In this document: positions 42,806 to 56,800 of the stretch, piece by piece
Layout: every line of letters begins with the position of its first letter
How positions within the stretch are numbered: the first letter of the stretch is position 1
NCBI GenBank assembly: GCA_034509495.1
Contig: CM067507.1
Location: forward strand, 28,010,892-28,074,891
DNA length: 64,000 nucleotides
Direction: 5' to 3'
From: Acestrorhynchus altus
Taxonomy: Eukaryota > Chordata > Actinopteri > Characiformes > Acestrorhynchidae
The notes under the pieces: generated by a model
Databases searched by the model: none
What the model saw: the letters and a program-made list of their open reading frames with translations, nothing else
What the model was told of the DNA's origin: nothing
Made by a program: the position numbers and the translations under genes

Positions 42806-42927
42806 GAGGTGCAGAATCCAGGTCCAGAAAGGAAAATCCAGCCCAGGATTCTGTTCCGAGGAATGACAGGCGGTTGGAACAAAAGCCTGGGCTGGATTTT
42901 CCTTTCTGGACCTGGATTCTGTACCTC
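42806..42927. repeat. Near-perfect inverted repeat (42-bp arms)
   Basis: The left arm, 42,806-42,847 (starting GAGGTGCAGAATCCAGG), is the reverse complement of the right arm, 42,886-42,927 (ending CCTGGATTCTGTACCTC), with one mismatch. The 38-base spacer carries a further TGTTCC/GGAACA inverted pair. It lies 164 bases into TTC24 intron 1. It probably is a small MITE or a fold-back of the 'CCAGGTCCAG' type, and as RNA it would form a long hairpin. Confidence 0.9.
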
Positions 42928-44158
42928 GAGAACGCTGACACCTAAAACTAGTGATAAAACATTCATTAGTGACGCGTGAGTCCTCTCAGATCTTCACAAG
43001 CAGCCCAGTGTTTTGTGTGTCTGGAGGTGTGCAAATGTCAACAAACCAAAGCAACACTGAGAACATGTTCAGTCTTTCAGCAACTTACTACACATGGCCT
43101 TTAATGGCCAAGAGCCAAGACATTTCAGAGACTCAATAAAACGAAAAGCTTAAGATGTGGCTTATATTCACCATATTTTAATTTGTGTAAGTATCATCAA
43201 ACAGAATAAAAGATTCAAATTTAAACTTACAGAAGAGACACTAATAAAGCACTTCTTTAAAATGTATCCAGATTCATCTGCAGCAAATCGAGTAAATCTT
43301 TACAAATTGTTTATTGTCTTGTTATTTTGTGCAAAATAAACAAATCCCTTCTATGTCTGTAAATTTGGACAGAATTTTGCTGCTGTCAATGAAAACCATA
43401 CATCTCCATGATTGTTGTTTTTCGTTTTCGTCATGCCTCGAACCCTGTAGCTGTTCTGTACACTGTATTAACAGTTCTGGATTAGTAGATCAAAAGAGAT
43501 GCTGTAAAATATTATATTCTGCATTCACTTCCATTCAAATTTAAGAGCATTTTTTAACTTGTCCTGTAAAGTTACCAATGTTTTTCAAGTACGCAGCATG
43601 AAATTGTTGTTAGAGATAATTATGTAGTTGATTTTCCACTGTATTCAAAACATTAAACAGCAGGGTCATATTGACATAAAATAGGAACGTTTAGTTATGA
43701 GTTGTGAGATCAAAACCAATTGTCTCCCAAATTTCAAAAAGTCAACTTCCAATACAAAGTGAAATTCTTGTTAGTTGTTGGTTTTCAGTCATGGTTTTAA
43801 GTAACGAAAATTCACTGTTTTTCTTATGTTGGAGGTTGATGTCAACCCAGTGTTGGTTTTTGATGAATATATTTTTAATATATTTCTCATTATTTTCCAT
43901 CCATCCATCCACCCATCCATCTGGTTCTATCTATCTATATCAATTTGTTATCCAATCAAAATTCAAAATTGTAACAATGTTGGGATTTCACATATATCCT
44001 GCTTTCATTTTCCACTAAATATTCAACATCTATCTGATTCAGGGGTCATTACTGATGTCTTGTCCCACCTTGACTTTGTACTGATATCATCTTGCTAGAA
44101 TCACAAGGATTCTAGGTGTCTATGCTGCTACCTAACTTTTACTGTCATAGCCCCAAAC

Positions 44159-44395
44159 CATTTACATTTACATTTACATTTGTGGCATTTAGCAGACGCC
44201 CTTATCCAGAGCGACTTACAAAAGTGCTTTGCTGTTTACTTAGAACATCCTTAGCTAGTAGATAAGGCTGGAATCTAGAGATTCCACACATTTAGACCGT
44301 GTTGAAACAAAAAGTCTTTATGGAGTTAAGTACTCCTGAAACAGATGAGTCTTCAGTCTGCGTTTGAAGACATTGAGGGACTCGGCTGTGCAAAT
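44159..44395 (+). repeat. Dispersed fish repeat family C, copy 1 (TTC24 intron 1)
   Basis: Starts 'TTTACATTTACATTTGTGGC' and continues 'ATTTAGCAGACGCCCTTATC', 'CAGAGCGACTTACAAAAGTG', '...GATGAGTCTTCAGTCTGCG'. It is collinear with 51.80-52.2 kb. It is truncated within about 35 bases of the TTC24 exon 2 acceptor at 44,424. Confidence 0.75.
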
Positions 44396-44424
44396 GTATC
44401 ATACTCTCCTCTTTCTCTTTCTAG

Positions 44425-47400
44425 CATCATGCCTCTACATGACTTTATTCCTCTATTCCTGACATGGCCTCTGATGTTTCACCATCCCAAGATTCTCAGA
44501 AGAAGAAAAAGAAGACCACAAAAAAAGGAAAGGATAAAGATGTTGAGGAAGCAGAGATCCAGGTGGCTATAGAAAATCTTACAGCAAGTGGACACCATGC
44601 TCTACAGCAGGGAGACTGCACTGAGGCTCTTGAGTACTTCAAGAAGGCTTTCAAAGCTGCTGTGAAGGTAATGTTTTGAAAAAGCAATCTGACAAATACA
44701 GAACAAGAGATGTATACCGCAACCGCTTAGGACATTTGTAATGCCCATATATTATTGTGTCCTTTTGCTTTGCACTGATATTGCCTTACATTAATCCCTC
44801 ATTGCTCCTCCTCAGCTCAAGGAGACTAAAATACAGCGAGCATGTGCTTTTAACCTCGGCGCAGCGTATGTAGAGGCAGGTAAGCCACATAAAGGTCTGG
44901 ATTTTCTGTCACGAGCGGAGCCAGGTGAGAGGGGAGAGCGGGTGGCAGACCTGCAGTTTAATCTTGCAGCAGCTCATGAAGCTCTCGGGGACCACTCCCA
45001 GGCGGCCAGGCACTACCTGCAGGCTGCACAGCTCTACCGTTCACAGGGAGATGGTAGCAGTGAGGGGGACACATGCATTCGACTGGCCCACTGTCACTTG
45101 CACAGGAAGGTGAGCACCTCTGTAACAGAAAATAAAATAAAATGGTTGCTAACTTCGGTTCAATCTGAAATGAAATAGCAGGGCCCATAGAGGATTTAAC
45201 CGATAGTTTGACTAATTCTACATGCAGAGAGTCACCAAGACACACAATTTCCTGGGCTCTTAATAAAATGTCTGTGATCAAAATACCACAAGGACTCAGT
45301 ACCAGCAGCCCCCTTTTTAAAACAGCCTACCTCTTTTACTTTAAATAATTTATCTGCCCTTTTCCATTACTTCTCTCAGATAGCATATGCCATATATGCC
45401 ATAGTCATATAAACCACTTGCAGCAGAACACAAACTCATGTTCATATTTAATTCCAGCTGCTATGAGAAATTTCTTTGTGTTTTAGGAGTTGCCTGAGGC
45501 AGTGGACGGTTACCTGCGTGCAGCAGAAAGCTATAAGGTTGCAGGAAAACCAGCTTCTGCAGCATTGGCCCTGAAGGATGCTGGGAACCACATGCTACAG
45601 TGTGACTGCTTCTCATCAGATGATATTGTCAGTGTGCTCACAGAGTGCTTGGAGCTGAGTGCCAATATCACAGAGCAAGAGGTTCTTGGTAAAGTATAAA
45701 CAGTATGATGATGCTCAGAATATAAATTTGCCAACTGGAATACAAAAAAAATAAATAAAGATTCAGACTTATTTATGTGAAGTCCAGAATCTAACCAATT
45801 TAATGTTCACAGTGGATGTGCACTCCTCCCAGCTACTTTGGCAGATTTTAATTTTGTAAATGGATGTTATTAGTAATAAACAACCTCAATGTTGCTCTTT
45901 TATGTCCCAGTTATGAATGATGAAGGGAAGTAATGCACTGTCACACTTTTGTTTTTCATTGTCAGTTAATTATGTTTTTGTCAGATTCTCACACAGTACA
46001 ATATCTTTATGATACATACATAAAAGGGATAATAAGTCAATTTGTTTACATTGCAAATGAGAACGCATTAGCCTAGGTCTTCCTGAAAATAATAATATCT
46101 GGTATGTGTCTCCTATAAAATCTTTTGGTTAATAAAAGTATGTCAAACTACATAAACATCCTACAAATCTGCCTAGATATCTAAAGGTTAAAATGGTGTG
46201 GAATAGGTCATCTAGAATTGTATTATATTATATTATATTATATTGTATCTAACGTATTAGTACTTTACACCCAGCCTTCCCACATTTTTTGGGATATGTG
46301 GCCAATGTTTGTTCCCTAAGAATTCTTCCCCTAGAGGTTCTAAACTTTCTATAATAGGGGAAGAGGAAGTTGCCTGTTAATGTCAGTTTAACTCCAAAAT
46401 GATTTAACATTCAGTGTTTGTCTTCTGGGTCTTCCAGGGAAGCTGTATAATACGGTGGGTCTGAGTTTCTCCCAGCTGAAGCTGTTTCCTGAGGCTGCTG
46501 AGTGCTATGAGCTGGCCCTGCCTCTGGTCCAGTCCACACCTCGCAGAAGGGCTGTGGTACTACAAAATCTGGGTGCGGTTTACAACACCTTGGCTCAGTA
46601 CCAACAAGCCCTGGAATACCACAGACAAGCAGCTTCTCTTCACGGTTAGCCAATTAGAACACGTCAGAACATCCATATTATGTGTATAATTAGTTCACAG
46701 TATGCACAGTACACTCTCTCTCTCAGACACACATACACGTGTACACACAATTATACACACATTGTGTTATTTCTTAAAGAAATGTAGATATTCTCAAATG
46801 AAATCATTTCTAATGTAATGACTAAGTCTGTTAGTGTGTTGCTCTGGTCAGCAGTAGCAGCATGAAATGTGTAGCTGCTGGCCATGTGTCAGTCTCAGGG
46901 GGGATCGAGAAAAAGCTTACTGCAGCAGCTCTCTCTGTAGCTCTCACTCGCTTTCTCTCTCTCTCACAATGACACACAGATACTCACACAGCATAGGATG
47001 CTTTACATAGAACATGTACTGGCATTGACTTTACATCCACTACTTGCCACAACCCTCATGTTTTCTGATAATCATATAGAAGGGATGTGTTTGGGGAGCG
47101 TCACATGCACAGTGGATAGACAATCTTCTAACAGAACTATATTAATGTTCCATCCTTACATTTTTGCTTAATATGAGGCTGAATACATTCAGTAGAAGGA
47201 CTGTCCACAAATATTTGGACATACACCAATCAAACATACCTTTATAAACTAATAATTTTGTTTTTACATTCACTGTTGATTTTATCAGCTTTGCAGACTC
47301 TAGTCAATCTGTTTCTCTGAATACTATATTAGTTACCTCATTTTACCCTGATTTTCAATGGTCAGGACTCTACATGACCACCACAGAGCAGGTATTATGT

Positions 47401-49795
47401 GGCTCTTTGTTTGTGTGTTGTGCTAGTGAATGAGACACATCAGTGTTCCTGGTGTGTTCAAACCTCTCCATGTCACTGCTGTAATGAATATAATACACCA
47501 ACCAGAAATCCCCAGCTCCTTGTGGTTCTTCAGTTTGAAACTGTTGAGGAACCTTGAAGCACCATAAGAGGTTCCTCCACAACCTCCAATTGTTCCTCAA
47601 GGATCTTGCACGTTTTAGTGTAGGAGTGACTAATAGAGTGGACAGTGTGTGGACACAGTGTTTAAACACTGCAGCAACACTGCTGTCTTTGATCGACTAA
47701 TACCAGCACAACACAAACTACCATGTCAGTCTCTCTACAGTGCTGAGAATGACTCATCACCCACATAATACCTGCACTGTGGTGGTCCTGTGGGGTCCTG
47801 ACCATTGAATATCAGGCTAAAACGAGGCTAACAAAGTATGCAGAGAAATAGACAAACTAAATCTGTAAATATAGAACTAACATGCTCCTGTATGATGAGA
47901 AGGGCTGACAAAATGGACAGTGAATATAGAAACAAGGATATAGGTGATATTGTTATGGTTGATCAGTGTAATATATCACCATTTGCTGCAGTAACCATCT
48001 CTACTCTTCTTGGAAGGATTCAGTCTCAGGTGCATTAGTTCAAACAGGCACTCATTTTGGATGATTAGTTCTAGAGCACAAATATCACTCCAATATCAAT
48101 TCATATTGGATATTCAATATCAATCCATTGCTCAATCACTCCAGTGAACACAGTTACATGCTCTAAAGCCCAGTGCTGGGGGTTGGGGTTATATCTTGCC
48201 AGCTGATGCTTGTGATTGCTTTTGTCAGCACTTGGTGGACCTTTAAATGACTGAATGATCAAAAGAAACGCGCTAGTGTTTGTTTCTGCACAACAAAGGC
48301 ACAACAAATGATTCAAAATACTGAAGCAGAAGTAGCAGTGGTTTGATGTGTGTGTGTGTGTGACTCATTGTTTTACCTAGACTGGAAAAGCTCAAAAATA
48401 TTGTGATCTACACTTATCATTCATAACATTAAAAAGCCTATTTTGTATAGTTCTGCTGGTGCCACCAGAACATCCTTGGCCTGTTGAGGCATACACTCAA
48501 CAAAACATAGCCATCATTAAATTTGAGCTCTTCTGTGGGTTCAAACCAGATGGTCTACCATTTGCTCCCCACAAACATGAATGAGCCTTAGGTACCTATG
48601 ACCCTGTAGCTGGTTCATCAGTTTTCCTTCCTTGGAGAACTTCTAGTAAGTACTGTCCAGTGGATACTGGGAATACCCTGTAAGAGCGGAGGTTTTAGAG
48701 ATGCCCTGACCCAGTGGTCTAGACCAGTGTTTCTCAATCCTGGTCCTGGAGTACCACTGCCCAGCTTGAGTTCTCACTATTTCTAGCACACCTTATCCAA
48801 ATAATGAACTATCTGATGAACCCTTGCTGAGATGAACTGGGAGTTCTGGCAAGAAAACTCTAAAATGGGCAGGGTAGTGGTACTCCAGGACTGGGACTGA
48901 GAACCACTGGTCTAGATATCACAATTTATTTCTAGTCAGAGTTGTTCAGATTCATCAACTTCACATTATATGTCTGTTCACTTGCTGCCTAAAATATCCC
49001 ACCCCATTACAGGTGCCATTATAACCAGATAATCATTTTTTTTTTTTTATGTCCAATTTAAATCAGTGGCTCTAATGTTATGGCTGACCAATGTATATAT
49101 AATGTCTATCATTTATCATTAATATATTCAATTACTATGATGTAATATTTTTCCATTATTATTCACTCTTAAGCAAAATCTAATCTGAGCTTTTCTGTGA
49201 CTTATCATGTCCTCTCTGTGTTTGTAGGATCACTAGGTAGTCGCCGGGCTCAGGGTCGCTGTTTCTGCAACCTGGGTCATGCCCTCAGTGAGCTGGGAGA
49301 ACTGGAAGAGGCAGGAGAAAGTTTTCTACATGCTCAACAAGCCTTCAAAGACAGCGGTGTGTACCTGAATACATGCGTATTTCCACAGATTGTTGCTTCA
49401 GTAGAACACTGCTTAATGTCACATTAATAACCCACAACCCCCTAGGCTTATTATCCAGTGATTAATCATAAGACGTATTATTCAGTGTTATGTATTATTC
49501 ATTAGCTACCATGAAACTAACATGTAGGTCATGTAGCTAAGAGAGTGGGAAACGGTGGTGTGTAAGCCTACATACAGGCCCTCAAGGTTTAAGGGGTTTT
49601 AACCCAGTCACCAGTTTTCTTCCTCTACTCATCTATCTTTACTTTTCCATCTCTCTTTGCTCTCCTTCTACAGATGACTCCTCCGGCCAATGGCAAGCAT
49701 GTGAAGGTCTGGCTGGAATCAGAATGAGAATGAGAGAGCCAGAGAAAGCCATTGTCTACTACAAACAGGCCTTAGCAGCCCTCTCCAAATGTAAG
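44425..49795 (+). CDS. ttc24: TTC24 coding exons 1-6: TPR region
   Basis: Exons: 44425-44667 (coding from 44,464), 44816-45109, 45487-45688, 46438-46644, 49228-49356, 49674-49795 (residues 1-386). TPR signatures include 'ASGHHALQQGDCTEALEYFK', 'QFNLAAAHEALGDHSQAARH', 'AVDGYLRAAESYKVAGKPAS', 'NLGAVYNTLAQYQQALEYHR', 'CNLGHALSELGELEEAGESF' and 'LAGIRMRMREPEKAIVYYKQ'. Exon limits fall between repeats, as in other TPR genes. Phases are 0,0,1,1,1,0 at the exon ends, and all junctions are GT-AG. Confidence 0.94.
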
Positions 49796-52700
49796 GTAAG
49801 ATGCATGCAAATAAAATTCTCATACTTTTCTATTTAGGGCTGCAGGTACACCAATTGTAGTGACACCCTGCAATTATTTAAAATCATTCAGAATACGCAC
49901 CAGTTCCAGAAATGTCTTAAAAAATATTTGCAAAAATAACCCACTAATAGCACCAATGTATCATGGCATTCAAAGCAAACTCTTGAGATGGCTGCAATAT
50001 GTGGACATGCATTGTCCTGTTGGAATAGTGCACCGGAATGTGCATTCAGAAAAGGTAGGGCCACTCACCATAGGACCTTATTAACATAACATTGGGCTGT
50101 CAAAGGGCATGTAATGAAGGTGATCTGGCATTGTACGACGTGCTTACCCCACAACATGACACCAGTTCTTATGGACATGTGACAGTAAATTGTTGATCTT
50201 GGCACTGACCACAGTGCCTCCGTCTGGGTACAGATTTTTTTTATGGTGAGCATAGAACACCTTTTGGAAACAATAACTGAAATCAGTTGCTTCCTGTAAA
50301 CCACCCTTTTGCCAACTGCTTCAGGTCTCTCAGATTTGAAGGTTGCTTTCTCCCTACTGCTGTTCTGAGGTCTCTCCATAGGTGTTCAGTAGGATTTAGA
50401 TCTAGATTCATTGTTGGCCACTTCAGAACATTCCAGTGTCAAGTGCGAGCAGACAAAACAGATGGTGAGGGTGTGGAGGCAAACGCAGGGGTTGATTTAA
50501 TGAAACACAGAAAAAACAAACCTGGGAATACTAACAAAACCGGGGAATTCTAAGTAACAAATATACACTAAACCTAATCCTAGATAAACAAAAGGAACCA
50601 GATATTCAAACAAACAGGATTTACAGAAACAAAGACAACAACCAAACCAAAACAAGCTACACTTGCCTGCAGAGTGGGGGAAACAAAGTATAAACAAACA
50701 AAAGCAGGCTAAGCTAACATACAGGGTAGCTAACAAAAGGACTGACAAAGACAGACTGAGACAAAGGGTCTTAAGCACAACATGACATTGATCACACCTG
50801 GGACATGATAATGAGGGGGCAGGGTTACATATCAGACACAGATGGGAATGGGTGGACCAAGGGAGGAGACAGGACTAAAACAAACAACTAGAGAGACAAC
50901 TAGACCAGAGGACAGGAAGACAGAGGTGAACAGGACTGACAAAGGGCAGACATGACATCCAGCTCTTGGGTACTTTGGGTCATTATCTTGCTTGATATTT
51001 AGCCTGACATTTCTTTCCGGTACAATTGGCCATGACTGTATTTTGTCTAAAAACAAAAACCAAATTTTGATATTTGCCCATAATATTTTGGCTGTGAATA
51101 CAGTGTTGCACCACCAAGGGGGGTTTTCTTCAAGAATAGAATTCAGCTTTAATTGGAAGTCTAATGATTCACACCTTCACTTATATAGACTTTATGAGCT
51201 GCATTTTAGGGCTCACATGAACAGCTACTACAAATGCAAATTCAGCTCTTGGAATCTATTTTTATCTCCTCCATTTGCCTTGAAATAGAGGAGGAACCGA
51301 TCCCATCTGTCCATAAAACTGTTAAATTACTTAAGCCCATGAAAATGGAGGGACTGTGACTGTAATTCCTAAATGGGTTAACTCTTTGAACCCAGGATGT
51401 GTACTTTGCAGGCTGTTACATGCCATTTTCTAGGCTTCATATCTCAGGATTAGATTAACATACAGATATACTGTCATAACAAACTACAAATCTTACCCTA
51501 TTTAACCATGAACGTGTGATGAATTTTCAGTTAGTAATCCAGAAAATAGCTCAGAATTCAAAACAGCTAAAATTCACTCATTTTCAACTGATTTAAATTC
51601 TAGTTTAAATGTCAAAGGAGCCTGTCCACATGTACATGCTCAACCTGCATACAGGTGGGGCTGATGACATCACTGACCCAGATATTGAGTTATAGAGGAA
51701 AATGAGAAGGAAAAGACTGTTTGCTCAAATTCCAGAATAAAACTGTTGACAAATGATAATATTAATACAACAATAGTAAAAGACATCTAGGTTATTGTTT
51801 TACATTTACATTTATGGCATTTAGCAGATGCCCTTATCCAGAGCAACTTACGAAAGTGCTTTGCTGTTCACTCAGAAAATATTCTTAGCTAGTAGAAGAG
51901 GCTAGAATCCAGAGATTCCTCATGCTTAGATCCTGGCAGAAACAAATGTCAGACTGGGGACTAACAAGATTCAGAATAAGTCATTATGGAGTTAAATACT
52001 CTTGAAATAGATGGGTCTTCAGTCTGCGTTTGAACACAGTGAGTTACTCACCTGTTTGGACCCCCAGGGAAAGTTTATTCCACCATTTTGGTGCCAGAAC
52101 AGAAAGGAGTCTGGGTCAGAGTCTTAAGTTTTCCTTGCGTCTTGAGGGAGGGTGGGTCAAGCCAAGCTGCACTTGAAATCGAAGGGGTTCTTCCATGTTC
52201 AGCTCAAAAACACACTGGATTGTCATAAAAAAGTGTTATGTAGTCCTCAAAAATAATTGTAGGAGCATGTTTCATAACATTTATAAATTTATACAAAAAT
52301 TCTCTTAACTTTTACATGTCAAATGAATACAAATCGAGTAGTCTATGATGTCCTGAAAATAACAATATCTGGCATGTGTGACTATCATCTATAAATACTT
52401 TTCAATTTTTTTGGCAAATAAAAACTCAAAAAAAATTGTTTAGTTCTACAGGTTAATGCAGTATTTTTGATAAATTCACTGAATTAATGCTTAAGGTCTA
52501 TGCTTAAATCTCATTTTGATTGCTTCATTTCAGATCTGTTGTGGTAGTGTACAGAAACCAAATACTTATGGGCCTTTGGCCAGTCTGTACCTGTGATCTA
52601 GATCAATGTTTCTTCACCCTGGTCCTGAAGGCAACCCTACCCTGCATATTTTAGAGCTTTCCCTGCTGATTCAACTAGGCACCTCTTTAACAAGCCCTTC

Positions 52701-53803
52701 AGAGTTGCACGGGTGTGTTAAAACTAAAACATTTAGTGCTGGGATGCTCCAGGACCAGGGTTGAGAAACACTGATCTAGATGATGAGCGAGACTTCAACC
52801 CCAAGTCATATTTATTCTGTGAGTATTACTGAACTGATCACTGTTCTCTCTAGGATGTCTCTAGCTCTGTGCAGGAATCCCTGGTCAGTAAGCTGAGTGA
52901 AGCTTTGCAGATGAAGTTGGCTGCGCAGCAGGTGAATTCATTTTGTGGCTTGAGGTTTACACACTGGTTCAGTGAGTCTGCTGCTTTGGTCCAATTACAG
53001 CAGAAGTTTAGTTCTGAATCATGATTCTTGTCACTGAAATGTTAAATGCAGTGAGTTTTTTGACTGGACCCTAAACATTTGGCTGTGTTGCAGCATTCTC
53101 CCATACAGAGAGGCCCCCGTAGACGCCGAGCCGTCATGGAGAGAAGCTTCCACAGGCAGCAGCTACAGTAATGTCATACAGCGTGGATTAAGCTTTTTTT
53201 TTTTACTTGGTTGAATATAATATGAAATGGTTATTTTGGCCACATAAACTTAGTTATTTCCTAACATAAATATTTAAACACCTAATAGTCTATAATTAAT
53301 CTGTGTTGGATTTCTCTTTAATCAGTTCCTTCAGCTACATTTGTTACACCCGTTGTTGACTGTTTTGCAATAATAAGAGAGATATTGTCATGCTGTGTTC
53401 ACATAGCCTGACTGACAAAAGAACTGCTGCAGAAACACTGGAGGAGCAAAGAAGGAGAGATGTGCAGAATAGCCACAGGATAGAGGATAACTCCCAGGGT
53501 AAGGAATGCTACAATTACCAGTTCCAAACAAAAATCTGGAATGTAATGTTTTTTTCAAAATCAGGATTCAAAACAGGATTCAGAATTTTGAGCTATTAGG
53601 GCCAAGTAACTGAAAAAAAAATCCATAACCTCTTTCTGGTGTAGTCTTGCATGTTGCTTATTTCATTTTTAGTCTGTTAAATAAGGTATACTGAGAAAGG
53701 AATTTAGCACTCTGTATTTTAGACTCTTAAACTTAATGCTAAGCACTGTTTTGCTACTATGCAGATGGACCTGGGCTGTCAACACACCCTGTCTTTCTGT
53801 CTA

Positions 53804-53865
<62 letters not shown>

Positions 53866-56800
53866 TTTCTCGGTCATTAGTATTAAAATAAGTCACTGCT
53901 AACCTATAAAGACAGGCTTACTGTTTGATTAAGTGTGGTAAATGTAAATTTGATTCTGTTTAAATATCAAAACGCTTTCATTCAAACTCATTACATCATA
54001 TACTGTCTTTTTGTGGGGCAAAGGATATCGTATTTTACTCAAAGCCTTCATGATATACACAATAAAATTATAAAACTTTCTTAAATTCTTTGTACTCTTG
54101 AAAATTGAATAAGCCATAAACATATATAATCCCACTTATGCAAAAATGTGTGTTCATATACTGTCCCCTTTTAAACATATTATTCCTGTGTTCTTAGCCG
54201 TGAGGGGATGGACCAAGGAGGTTTCAAGAAAAGATATTGTTGTAGTGATATTGTTGAAATTATGCAGTAATTAAATTGTTACATATTTTTTGAAGTTGTA
54301 CAGAATGTGCATTACAGTAAACTGGCCTTTTGTCTCTGTCTTTCTCCCCAGTGGAGTTTAATAAAGAATGGAGACATAAGGAAACATATGGATCCAGGAA
54401 ACCCCATGGTGACATGATATTGCCATCAAGAGTAGCAAGCACAGAGCAGCCTGCTTACCTGAATGCACTACCAGAAGCCAATAGGTACATACTCTGAACA
54501 TGTCAGAGTTACTACAGACTGATACACTTTAGTCTCTCTGTTTGCCAGAAGTGATTTATTTAATATTTACTTTAATTCTTACTCTCCTAGTTTATAAAGA
54601 TTCTTGATCATTGTGCCAGATGTGCCTCATTGGCATGGAATTCCTAAACAAATGCTGAGATTTAAAAGTCATATTTGAAGCCAAGAAAATTTTAGTGGCC
54701 ATTCAGCTGTTGAGGTACTAATGTAAATCTAGACTTTCCATTAATAGTTCATACTGGCCTTTGTGGTTTAGAGGGGTTAAGTCTATATTTGCTTTGTTAT
54801 CTTAATCAATTAATCAGTTAAGCAGGACCTTAGAGGAGAGAAGTAGTGGCCTTCTTTTTGCAAAGAAAACAAAGTGAACAGAAGCTGTTTATTTAGGTAT
54901 TTTCGAAAGTCATGGTCAATATACTGTCAGACAGGGTTAGCACATCCATCACTAACTAGCAGGCAAGATCAAAACCAAAAGCCGCTAAACATACAGTGAA
55001 ATGAGATTCCCTTGTCAGCTATATATAGGTTTTAGGCACATTGTTAAAACCTGATTTTACATATAAAAACAGATCACATTAGAACAGATGCAGGTGAACA
55101 TCAATACAGTAGGCAGAACATTTGGTTCTGGACACCCCCAGCCAGTGCATGGATGTGTTCAATTCCATCACATTATTTAATATGCAGTGCTGACAGCAAA
55201 AGTAAAAGAGGTGTTGGATTATAGCTATAAATAATGTCCCTACAATGATTACTGCTCATATTTGCATCTTCTTTAGCCATTCAAAAGCAACTGTTTGTAG
55301 GAACTTTCATAGTTACACACAGAGCATCTATTTTTTGGGGAGAACAGTGCTCACATACACTGTAAACCCAGATAAGTTAATAAATATAAAAACCCATTGC
55401 CTTAAAATAAGTTAAGCCTTGTTAAAAAGATTAGAAAGTTGAACATAATACTTAATTTACTTAATACAGTATTTCAGAACAATTAAAAACACATTACAAT
55501 TACTCATAAAATCTATTATTTGAACTGAATCTTTCAACCCAATATCTCAACTGGTGAATATGTTATTAATCTACTAGGAAAACAGTATAATGAACACTAC
55601 AGCCAGTGTAGCATCACACTCGGCAACCCAGAAAGTTGTAACTTGCTTTTTACAGCCTTCAACACTGAGACCTGCTAATCAAGGATTATATTAAAAATGG
55701 CTTGCATCAGAGAATGCAGCCTAGGGGAACGACTACACACTGACAGTTAGTAATAAGGAAAGATGTGTCCAGTATGCAAATAATTGTTGCTGTGGAAAGA
55801 TGTAAATTTTACACCCAGACATAAAACAAACAATTTATTTAAGGCAATGAGTTGCCTCAAAGTGTTTAACTTAAGGTGATCTAAGTTTACAGTGAATGGC
55901 AACCAACTAAACGTTTTTAAGTTTAAACGTATTTCCAGATTTATGTGGAGCAAACTTCATTTGTCTGGGTATTATTTTGAGGGATTACGGTGTTATAAAG
56001 CATGTAATTATGAGGGGACATGGGTTTCCCGAGTGGAAAATCTGTAACATGCAGTCATGATCGTGATGATTTAATTGCATCTTCAGGAATCAACCACAAC
56101 AAAGTGATGCTGTTGGTTTAAGAGGCAGAATTAATTCAATTAATTGTTACAATTAGTCATAATTAGTTAATAATCAGTGAGTGAATTATCGCAATTAGTC
56201 GTGATTATTTAATAAACAGTCACTTAGTTATCACAATTAGTCATGATTAATTAATACTGTTGCATTAGTCTTTTAAGTATCTGCAGACATGATTGGATAA
56301 TCAACAATTTTACTGTGTAATGTAGCGTAACATAATGGGTTATTGCCAGCTTAGTCATGCAGTGATATTTGGAGGAACTATTATATATTTGTATCTTGTA
56401 TAATCATCTTGGTTTGGCCTGTAATTTCAAGAGCTGTTTGCAAATATATTTGCTTTAGAATGACAAAGTATTTGAATGTTCTGACAAAATTACCAGAGTT
56501 ATTCATGGAACCTGACTTGTTCATATTCTCAAGAACAGGGGATGCATCAGCATTTGAGGAAAGCTGCTTTTTGCCAGACTTTTGCTAGAACTTCAGACAC
56601 TAGAAGTTCAGAACTGCAGCTGTAGAGCCTATATATTTGACTTCATAGTGCAACTGAAAGAAATTTCTCCAGAGACTTGAGTAAATCTCCTCTCTCCGGA
56701 CTCATCACTCAGAGCAGAGGTACTCGAGGAGGTACTCAGAGTCAGCCTACCTCTCTGATAAATGATGCTCAAACAGTATGACAATAGTAGTTTTCTCAGT

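Noticed and set aside
44345..44572. 75-codon frame overlapping TTC24 coding exon 1
   Set aside because: It is in another frame and begins inside a dispersed repeat; the frame that splices on to the TPR exons is the correct one.
47370..47669. 99-codon minus-strand frame
   Set aside because: It lies wholly inside a dispersed repeat that recurs in part at 39.1 kb.
53390..53599. 69-codon frame as a separate gene
   Set aside because: Only 53,407-53,498 is coding, as TTC24 coding exon 9; the rest is intron read-through.
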